Assembly (NCBI GenBank): GCA_900322175.1
Contig: ONYZ01000052.1
Location: 1-33,882, forward strand
Reading direction: 5' to 3'
DNA length: 33,882 nt
Source of the DNA: an uncultured Prevotella sp.
GTDB lineage: Bacteria; Bacteroidota; Bacteroidia; Bacteroidales; Bacteroidaceae
The translations under genes and the position numbers were made by a program. Positions 15,219 to 21,463 of this stretch are shown in pieces. Under the pieces are notes generated by a model. The model ran no database searches. It was given only the letters and a program-made list of their open reading frames with translations, and was not told the DNA's origin. Position 1 is the first letter of the stretch. Every line of letters begins with the position of its first letter.

Positions 15219-15306
15219 AGATAGTACGGCACTATCTGGTAGATAGTACGGCACTATTTATGAGATTGCCGTAACATATCTATGAGATACCCGTAACTTC
15301 GTCCTC
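15219..15306. repeat. Four 22-bp iteron-like direct repeats
   Basis: Units begin with AGAT at 15219, 15241, 15263 and 15285, exactly 22 bp apart. Units 1 and 2 share AGATAGTACGGCACTAT, itself an imperfect palindrome (ATAGT-ACGGC-ACTAT). Units 3 and 4 are diverged but keep AGAT, CCGTAAC and, for unit 3, TCTATG. No spacers separate the units. They lie in the 508-nt gene-free gap (15050-15557) between the ABC operon and the DUF3987 gene. Bases 15120-15218 of this gap show nothing else I can name. Confidence 0.72.
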
Positions 15307-15326
15307 TAGTGCACGCTGTGACATTG

Positions 15327-15485
15327 GTTCATACGACAGGAAGCAAAAAAAGTTTGGTCACGAGGACGACAGAATTACCTTATATATTATAATATGTAAT
15401 AATTATTATATATAATATTATTATAATATATACATTCTATGTCTTGCTTCGTGACCAAACTTTTTTTGCTTCCTGTCGTATGAAC
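15327..15485. repeat. 159-bp palindromic element with 37-bp perfect arms
   Basis: Arms 15327-15363 and 15449-15485 are exact reverse complements, starting GTTCATACGACAGGAAGC. Inside, GACAGAAT and ATTCTATGTC pair with a 2-nt bulge, then TATATATTATAAT (15381) pairs with ATTATAATATATA (15420), around an almost pure A+T centre. The whole element can form one long hairpin or cruciform. There is no open reading frame and no obvious target-site duplication directly at its ends; CTAGTG occurs on both sides (15305-15310, 15485-15490) but not flush with the left arm. It is MITE-like or part of a replication or recombination site. Confidence 0.9.
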
Positions 15486-15498
15486 TAGTGTTGTATTC

Positions 15499-15529
15499 TT
15501 GGTAGAATGGAATATTTTTAGTACCTTTG
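15499..15529 (+). promoter_or_regulatory. Promoter of the DUF3987 gene
   Basis: TTGG at 15499-15502, 19 nt, then TACCTTTG at 15522-15529, just outside the right arm of the large palindrome. Confidence 0.75.
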
Positions 15530-15557
15530 CACTTGTTTTTCAATATAACAAACAACT

Positions 15558-16920
15558 ATGACAGTAGAAACAGACATAAAGAATCGCCCGATTATCGAGC
15601 GACAGATGATTGCCGCGGGCAATGAGATAGAGCAACTGATGGAGTATTACCCCTGTTTGCGAGAGATTTGCATTCCTTGGCACACTGATGACTCGTTGCT
15701 CTTATCGCTTTTACCATCGTCCAAGAGAGTTGCGACGGCTCAACTATAGTGTTTTCATCATTGGCGACCCAGGTTCGGGCAAATCGTTCGTTAGTACCCT
15801 CTACGAACTTTTGGCAGGTCCTATCCGTAAGGTATCCAAAGAGGGGCAGAATGCAGAGAATCGTTATCGTCGCAAGCGCAAGGAGTGGTTGGATAACGGC
15901 CAAAAGGGCGATGGACCTGCAATGTCTAAGGTCATCATCCGCACCCATCCTGCACGCACATCCAACAAGGTTTTTATCGAGGACATGAAGAATGCCGTAG
16001 AGATAGTGGATGGCAAAGAGATGCACCTGCACATGCTGTCGTTCGACACAGAACTCGATAATGCTATCAACCAGCAGGGCGAGGCTTGGAGCAACAAGAC
16101 CTATCTTGAACTCAAGGCATTCCACAACGAGGAAGATGGACAGTTCTTCTCGAACTACGACTCTGAGCTGTGTGACTTCAATGTGTATTGGAACTTTGTT
16201 TACACTGGCACTCCAAACGCGCTGAAATCCAAGGTAAATGCCAAGAACATCGGCAACGGCTTCTCTACCCGCTTGGCAGCAATCCCTATGCCTAGCTCAC
16301 ACTTCGAGATGATGAAGCGCGAGGAAGATGAAGAGGCAGGCGTTGAGCCAGAAGAATTCAAGACCATGCGCATGTGGGCAGAGCGACTCGACACCACACA
16401 TGGCGAATTGCCTATCAGCAAACTGGTGGATAGCACCTACGAGTGGGCAAAAGATCGTATGTCGGATGCTGAGGAGGACCAGTCGAAAACTGACGAACTG
16501 CTGCTTAAACGCGTACCTTATTATGGTATAGCCGTAAGTGTGCCATTCATCATGATGCGCCACTGGGACGAATGGCAAGAGCATCACACACTGACTATCG
16601 ATGATATCGACTTGCGTCTGTGTCGTCTTGCCATGGACATTCAGTTCTTATGCCAACGCCACTACTTCGCCAAGTATTGGGACTACTATTTTATGCAGCA
16701 AGCCCAGTGCATCAGCACTCCAATTCACAAGCGCCACACCAAGCTGATGCGTGCCCGCTATAACATGCTGCCTGACGAGTTCAGCACCTTCAGCATGCAG
16801 CTATACCTAGGCGTAACCCAACGAAATGCAGAAAAGATGATAGAACGCTGGCTAAGCGATGGCTACATCAAACGAATAGAATCAGGGAGGTATAAGAAAC
16901 TTTTCTTAGAGCTGACATAA
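15558..16920 (+). pseudogene. DUF3987-type P-loop protein, frameshifted near its N-terminus
   Basis: The natural start MTVETDIKNRPIIERQMIAA at 15558 leads into ICIPWHTDDSLLLSLLPS, then hits a stop at 15749. The rest, from RRLNYSVFIIGDPGSGKSF (Walker A-like GDPGSGKS) to the end, lies in another frame. The break is near 15715-15725. The distal part keeps LHMLSFDTELDNAINQ (Walker B-like acidic strand) and a winged-helix-like C-terminus. DUF3987 proteins are primase/helicase-like ATPases often tied to mobile elements in Bacteroidetes. The gene has its own promoter and terminator. A small deletion or insertion is likely; I cannot tell decay from assembly error. A distal ATG at 15688 gives a 410-aa product, but it lacks the natural start. 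Confidence 0.8.
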
Positions 16921-16930
16921 ATAAGGAATG

Positions 16931-16965
16931 GCAGGAATTATTATTTTCCTGCTATTTTCATTTTT
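16931..16965 (+). terminator. Terminator of the DUF3987 gene
   Basis: Stem GCAGGAA/TTCCTGC with an 8-nt loop, followed by TATTTTCATTTTT. Confidence 0.75.
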
Positions 16966-16976
16966 ACATATTAATA

Positions 16977-17008
16977 TTTGGACAATACAAAAAAACTTCT
17001 TATATTTG
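16977..17008 (+). promoter_or_regulatory. Promoter of the caspase-like gene
   Basis: TTTG (16977-16980), 20 nt, then TATATTTG (17001-17008): an exact Bacteroidetes consensus promoter. Confidence 0.88.
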
Positions 17009-17064
17009 CACAAAAAAACAATCTATAATTAAATAAATATCAAAAACTAGGAATAAATAGAATT

Positions 17065-18873
17065 ATGAGAATAATATTTGTTTATTTTCTTCTTTTCATA
17101 TCTGTTTGTGCCACAGCTCAAACTAGCAGTCCTGATGACGATTATCGAACTGGTGCTTATTATTATGAAAAAGGCGATTACAAGAATGCATTTCGTTACT
17201 TTTTGAGCGCCGCAAAGGCAGGAGATTCAAATGCGCAGAATGATATTGGGAACATGTATCAGACGGGAGAGGGTGTTATACAAAGTTATACGAATGCTTT
17301 TCAATGGTATTTAAAAGCGGCTAACCAAGGGCATTATTTCGCTCAAAATTCATTGGGAGACTTATATTATTCCGGCAATGGCGTTAAACAGGATTATTTA
17401 AAGGCATACGAATGGTATTCTAAAGCAGCGGAACTAGGTTGTAATGAAGCACAGTTTTCATTAGGAAGTATGTATCATTATGGCGATGGTGTTAAACAAG
17501 ATTATTTAAAGGCATACGAATGGTATTCTAAAGCAGCGGAACAAGACAACACAAACGCACAATATGCTTTAGGAGTACTTTATGATGATGGTTATGGGGT
17601 GCTACAAGATCATATGAAAGCATACGAATGGTACATGAAAGCAGCACAAAGTGGTGATTGGATGCCATTGTATTGCCTTGGCCGTTTGTTTTTAAACGGA
17701 TTGGGAGTCAAAGAAGATTTAAACAAGGCAGAGTTATGGTTTAAGAAATCAATAGAGGCCAATAAAAACAACCCATATTCATATGGTAGACTAGGATTGA
17801 TATATGCATTACGTGACAAAGACTATAAAAAGGCTTTGGAATATTCCGATTTAGCTCTTTCATGCAAAGAGATTAAAAATGGTGATAAAGCGCAGATTGG
17901 AAAAATATACGGAGCCCGTGGGCAGATTTTCTATCTAAAAGGTGATATGCAGAATGCTAAAAAGGTCTTAAATAAATGTATAGAGCTAAATCCCAAATAT
18001 TTAGATAGCGATGATGATTTTGCCAAGATTATGTCCAAACAAAACAATCGAGGTTCTTATTCTTATGACAACAAAGTCCACGCGAGTTCTTTTGTTGACA
18101 TAGACTCTGACATCTTCATCAATCCTATAATTAATAATTATCACTTTGCAATCATAATTGGCAACGAAAAGTACAAGAACGAAGTTGACGTTCCTTTTGC
18201 CAATAATGATTCAAAAATATTTTGCCAATATGTAGAAAAAACACTAGGCGTGCCACATGAACAGATTCGATTAATAGAAAATGCGGGATATAACGACATC
18301 CGTATTGCCATTAACTGGTTAGTACAAGCAATGCGGGTTTGTAGAGGCAAAGGAAAAGCAATCATTTATTATGCTGGACATGGTATTCCCAACGAATCAG
18401 ACCAATCATCATATCTGTTGCCAGTAGATGGAATAGGAAATGACCCTGGTTCTGCTTATGCTTTACAAGAATTATATGACAAATTGGAAAATGTTGATGC
18501 TAAATCAATAACAATATTCTTGGATGCATGTTTCAGTGGTTCTAAGCGTGAAGAAGGCATGCTCACATCAGCACGAGGTGTTGCAATTAAAGCAAAACAA
18601 AGCACTCCTAAAGGGAATCTTATTATTTTTTCTGCTGCTCAAGGAGATGAAACTGCTTATCCATACAAAGACAAACAACATGGATTGTTTACTTATTTCC
18701 TATTGAAGAAGTTACAAGAAACAAAAGGTGAAGTAACATTAGGAGAACTTAGTGAATACTTAGCCGACGAAGTAGGACGTCAATCATTTATCAAAAACAA
18801 CAAGATTCAAACTCCAACAGTTTCAGTTTCTTCATCACTACAAAATAGTTGGAAAAGTATTAAGTTGAAATAA
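17065..18873 (+). CDS. Secreted Sel1-repeat protein with C-terminal caspase-like (C14) protease domain
   Basis: A 602-aa protein. A signal peptide (1-18, ending CATA) is followed by Sel1 repeats of 36 residues (about 28-230; units of the form A-x-Y-x-L-G-x-x-Y-x-x-G-x-G-V-x-Q-D-x-x-K-A-x-x-W-Y-x-K-A-A), then TPR-like helices (about 240-320). A linker leads to a caspase fold (360-595). Catalytic residues are H439 in YYAGHGIP and C489 in FLDACFSGS, both intact, so the protease should be active. Two Sel1 units are almost identical in DNA (17383 and 17491, 108 bp apart), a sign of recent duplication. The gene is AT-rich relative to the core genes around it. A role in envelope proteolysis, signalling or stress is possible; the export signal argues against a cytoplasmic suicide effector. 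Confidence 0.9.
   Translation: MRIIFVYFLLFISVCATAQTSSPDDDYRTGAYYYEKGDYKNAFRYFLSAAKAGDSNAQNDIGNMYQTGEGVIQSYTNAFQWYLKAANQGHYFAQNSLGDLYYSGNGVKQDYLKAYEWYSKAAELGCNEAQFSLGSMYHYGDGVKQDYLKAYEWYSKAAEQDNTNAQYALGVLYDDGYGVLQDHMKAYEWYMKAAQSGDWMPLYCLGRLFLNGLGVKEDLNKAELWFKKSIEANKNNPYSYGRLGLIYALRDKDYKKALEYSDLALSCKEIKNGDKAQIGKIYGARGQIFYLKGDMQNAKKVLNKCIELNPKYLDSDDDFAKIMSKQNNRGSYSYDNKVHASSFVDIDSDIFINPIINNYHFAIIIGNEKYKNEVDVPFANNDSKIFCQYVEKTLGVPHEQIRLIENAGYNDIRIAINWLVQAMRVCRGKGKAIIYYAGHGIPNESDQSSYLLPVDGIGNDPGSAYALQELYDKLENVDAKSITIFLDACFSGSKREEGMLTSARGVAIKAKQSTPKGNLIIFSAAQGDETAYPYKDKQHGLFTYFLLKKLQETKGEVTLGELSEYLADEVGRQSFIKNNKIQTPTVSVSSSLQNSWKSIKLK
17383..17542 (+). repeat. Tandem Sel1-encoding DNA repeat, 108-bp period
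   Basis: About 52 bases from 17383 (GTTAAACAGGATTATTTAAA...) recur at 17491 with one mismatch, in the same frame, encoding two identical Sel1 cores (VKQDYLKAYEWYSKAAE). Confidence 0.85.
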
Positions 18874-18886
18874 AAATAAGAAGAAG

Positions 18887-18920
18887 TTTGGTATAAATAA
18901 AAAAATTGTTTGTATCTTTG
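18887..18920 (+). promoter_or_regulatory. Promoter of the ATPase/partner/nadK unit
   Basis: TTTG (18887-18890), 22 nt, then TATCTTTG (18913-18920). The leader is about 11 nt, which sets the ATPase start at the ATG at 18938, not a GTG at 18932. Confidence 0.82.
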
Positions 18921-18937
18921 CGCCAAATTTAGTGTAT

Positions 18938-20149
18938 ATGAAACATCTCGTTATAAGGAATATAGGTCCACTTAAAGAAGTGGATATTGCTTTGAGTAAG
19001 ATAAACTTAATTATCGGGCCTCAAAGTACTGGAAAGAGTTGTATATTAAAGATCGCTAGTTTTTGCGCTTGGGTAGAGAAAACAATATCCTTAAACCAAG
19101 ACAAAAGAGATTTTCTTTCAAGAGAAGCTATTGACAAAAATCTAATAGCTTTCCACAACCTTCAAGGTTACGTAGATAATTCTTCCTTCTTTGAATACGA
19201 AACAGAAATAATGAGATTCTCTTTTTCATTCAAAGACAATAAATCTGTATTTGAATGGAAGGAGGGACGTTGGGATTTTAAACGCAACAAGATTTCATAT
19301 ATTGTTGCAGAGAGAAACATACTCTCCGTAATTCCCAATTGGTATGAAATAGATTTCCCCAACAATAGTATCCGCTATTTTATGAAAGAATGGCAGAATG
19401 CAAGAAACAGCATTGGAGACAAAGAACCACTTTCAATTCTTAATACAGGAATCAGATATAAATACGACAAAAATAGAGGAACTGACAAAATAATGCTGAA
19501 TGATGGGAAAGAGTTCAATTTGCTTAACGCATCAAGTGGTATGCAATCTCTAATTCCATTGTTTGTGTTCATCAACTACATCTCTAAATATATCTTCACC
19601 TTAGACATTCAAAGCATAAAAGACCAAGAAGCCAAAGTAAATTTACTCTACCAACTAAAAGAGAACCACCCTTCTGGTAAATATATTTCCATAGAAGACC
19701 ATGGTATCTCTGTTGCATCTGATGCTTTACACTATATAATTGATTCCTTTACGAAGTACGATCATAGCGACATATATCTCGAAGAGCCCGAAGAGAATCT
19801 ATTCCCAGAGACTCAGCGAGATTTGGTTAATTGGCTGGCAGAGATTGTGAATGGAGAGAGAAATCATACATTATTTATCGCCACTCATAGCCCTTACATC
19901 ATGTCTGCTTTCAACAATCTCATCCAAGCTGGGGATATTATTGAAGAATCGCCAGAGAAGAAAACTGAAGTTGAGAAGATTATTGGTGGCAATCGTGCTA
20001 TTAAGTACAACGATGTTGCAGCCTTTGCTATTGCCAATGATAGTGTTCACAGTATCAAAGACGATGAACTTCGATTGATGTCGCCATCTGAACTTGATAC
20101 TGTCTCTGATGACATTTCTAATGTTTTCAATAAATTACTTGAATTATGA
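18938..20149 (+). CDS. AAA-family (ABC/RecF-like, AAA_15) ATPase of a putative defence pair
   Basis: A 403-aa cytoplasmic ATPase. Walker A is GPQSTGKS (27-34), after an N-terminal strand typical of RecF/SMC/OLD-like ATPases (KHLVIRNIGPLKEVDIALSKINLIIG). A long insert with variable helices follows, then a signature-like LLNASSGMQSLIPL. Walker B is IYLEEPEENLFPETQ (E282-E283) and the switch/H-loop FIATHSPYIMSAF has H317. There is no fused TOPRIM nuclease as in OLD or GajA, so a partner is expected. The next gene overlaps it by 4 nt (ATGA). ATPases of this kind are sensors in anti-phage systems such as PARIS, Septu and retron-linked modules. AT-rich codon use suggests transfer. Confidence 0.88.
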   Translation: MKHLVIRNIGPLKEVDIALSKINLIIGPQSTGKSCILKIASFCAWVEKTISLNQDKRDFLSREAIDKNLIAFHNLQGYVDNSSFFEYETEIMRFSFSFKDNKSVFEWKEGRWDFKRNKISYIVAERNILSVIPNWYEIDFPNNSIRYFMKEWQNARNSIGDKEPLSILNTGIRYKYDKNRGTDKIMLNDGKEFNLLNASSGMQSLIPLFVFINYISKYIFTLDIQSIKDQEAKVNLLYQLKENHPSGKYISIEDHGISVASDALHYIIDSFTKYDHSDIYLEEPEENLFPETQRDLVNWLAEIVNGERNHTLFIATHSPYIMSAFNNLIQAGDIIEESPEKKTEVEKIIGGNRAIKYNDVAAFAIANDSVHSIKDDELRLMSPSELDTVSDDISNVFNKLLEL

Positions 20150-20577
20150 GAGACATCCCAGCAAATATAATTCGCGAGAGAAGGGACTCACTGATAGTAT
20201 TAAAGGAAAAGAAAAGCAAGATAACGCTACTAAACCCCCAAAAGAGACTATATAAAGAGGTGAAAGTGGATGGCAATCTCTACGCCATTACTGAAACCAA
20301 CGAAAAGAAATGTGATTATCTTGAAATAGGTAAAGAGACACTGGATGCATTCTTTATTGAGTTGAAAGGAATTGATATTGACACTGCATACCAACAACTG
20401 CTAGCATCAACCACAAATATCAATGTTGGTGATGTAAAAAAGAAAGTTGCAATAGCTGTCACTCCTCATATACCAAAGGCCAACGTAAAGTTCCAGAAAT
20501 ACAAGAAGTTGTGTCAGAAACAAGGTACGGAGTTGATTGTAAAAAATAGTGGAAGTACATATGATTTGAACAAATAA
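20146..20577 (+). CDS. Small protein with PD-(D/E)XK-like nuclease signature, ATPase partner
   Basis: A 143-aa soluble protein translationally coupled to the ATPase. I do not recognise a named family. Residues 54-88 read KKCDYLEIGKETLDAFFIELKG followed by a helix with AYQQL: D57, then E72-x-K74 on a strand, then Q83/Q84. That spacing (D-x14-E-x-K plus a following helix) is the core of PD-(D/E)XK nucleases. It is small for a free-standing nuclease, and the C-terminal half is basic (VKFQKYKKLCQKQ), which may contact nucleic acid. It is probably the effector of the pair; an inactive structural role is also possible. The gene ends 1 nt before nadK. Confidence 0.72.
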   Translation: MRDIPANIIRERRDSLIVLKEKKSKITLLNPQKRLYKEVKVDGNLYAITETNEKKCDYLEIGKETLDAFFIELKGIDIDTAYQQLLASTTNINVGDVKKKVAIAVTPHIPKANVKFQKYKKLCQKQGTELIVKNSGSTYDLNK

Positions 20578-20578
20578 T

Positions 20579-21463
20579 ATGGAACATCGTAAACTAAGGT
20601 TTGCTCTGTTGGGCAATATTTATCAGGCTAAGAAATCGGCCAGCATACAGAAGGTACTATCTACGATTGCCAACTTTGGCGCGGAGCTGTATGTGGACAT
20701 GGAGTACTATTACTTCCTGAAGGATCATCAGCGCCTGAACGTGAAGGCTACTAAGGTATTCTCGGATGATGACTTTGATGCTGATTTCGTAATATCGATG
20801 GGAGGCGATGGTACATTCCTTAAGGCTGCCAGTCGTGTGGGCAATAAGAACATCCCCATTCTGGGCATAAACATGGGCCGACTGGGTTTCCTGGCAGACA
20901 TCAATCCTGATGATATAGAGCACTGTCTGAAGGCACTGTATAATGATGATTATGCAGTGGAGAGTCGTGCGCTGATACAGGTTGAGGCTGATGGTGCTCC
21001 GCTTGGCGACTTTAGTTTTGCACTGAACGACGTGGCTATACTGAAGCGCGACACGGCATCGATGATTTCGATACGTGCCAATGTAAACGGAACATATCTG
21101 AACACCTATCAGGCTGACGGACTGGTAATATCTACGCCTACAGGTTCTACTGCTTATTCACTATCTAACGGTGGACCAATCATCGTGCCTGGTACTAAGG
21201 TATTCTCGATGACTGCCGTTGCTCCGCATTCGCTTAATGTGCGACCTATAGTATTGTCTGATTCATCTGTTATCGAACTGGATGTGGAGAGCCGTTCGCA
21301 CAACTTCCTTGTGGCTATCGACGGACGTTCGGAGAAATGCAAAGAGGGCACGAAGATTGTGCTCCGTCGTGCCCCCTATGATATCAAAGTAGTTAAGCGA
21401 TCAGATCATCGCTACTTCAACACCCTACGTGAGAAAATGATGTGGGGTGCTGATACCCGTTGA
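20579..21463 (+). CDS. nadK: NAD kinase
   Basis: A 294-aa ATP-NAD kinase making NADP+. The kinase motif is MGGDGTFLKAA (G75-G76-D77-G78-T79), with NMGRLGFLADI, FALNDVAILKRD, YQADGLVISTPTGSTAYSLSNGGPI and a C-terminal VAIDGRSEK. All expected motifs are present. It starts 1 nt after the small putative nuclease gene and has no promoter of its own directly upstream, so it seems to rely on transcription through the AT-rich accessory genes. Codon use returns to the core style of the genome. Its stop codon directly abuts that of the convergent GH3 gene, with no spacer or terminator. Confidence 0.97.
   Translation: MEHRKLRFALLGNIYQAKKSASIQKVLSTIANFGAELYVDMEYYYFLKDHQRLNVKATKVFSDDDFDADFVISMGGDGTFLKAASRVGNKNIPILGINMGRLGFLADINPDDIEHCLKALYNDDYAVESRALIQVEADGAPLGDFSFALNDVAILKRDTASMISIRANVNGTYLNTYQADGLVISTPTGSTAYSLSNGGPIIVPGTKVFSMTAVAPHSLNVRPIVLSDSSVIELDVESRSHNFLVAIDGRSEKCKEGTKIVLRRAPYDIKVVKRSDHRYFNTLREKMMWGADTR

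Noticed and set aside
15219-15306. 22-bp repeats as a CRISPR array
   Set aside because: Units are directly adjacent and diverge from each other; there are no spacers.
15327-15485. Large palindrome as an ordinary terminator
   Set aside because: No gene ends near it: the neighbouring units both start on either side, pointing away from it.
18932-18937. GTG start for the AAA ATPase
   Set aside because: The ATG two codons later gives the conserved N-terminus and is the usual start; the GTG adds only two residues.
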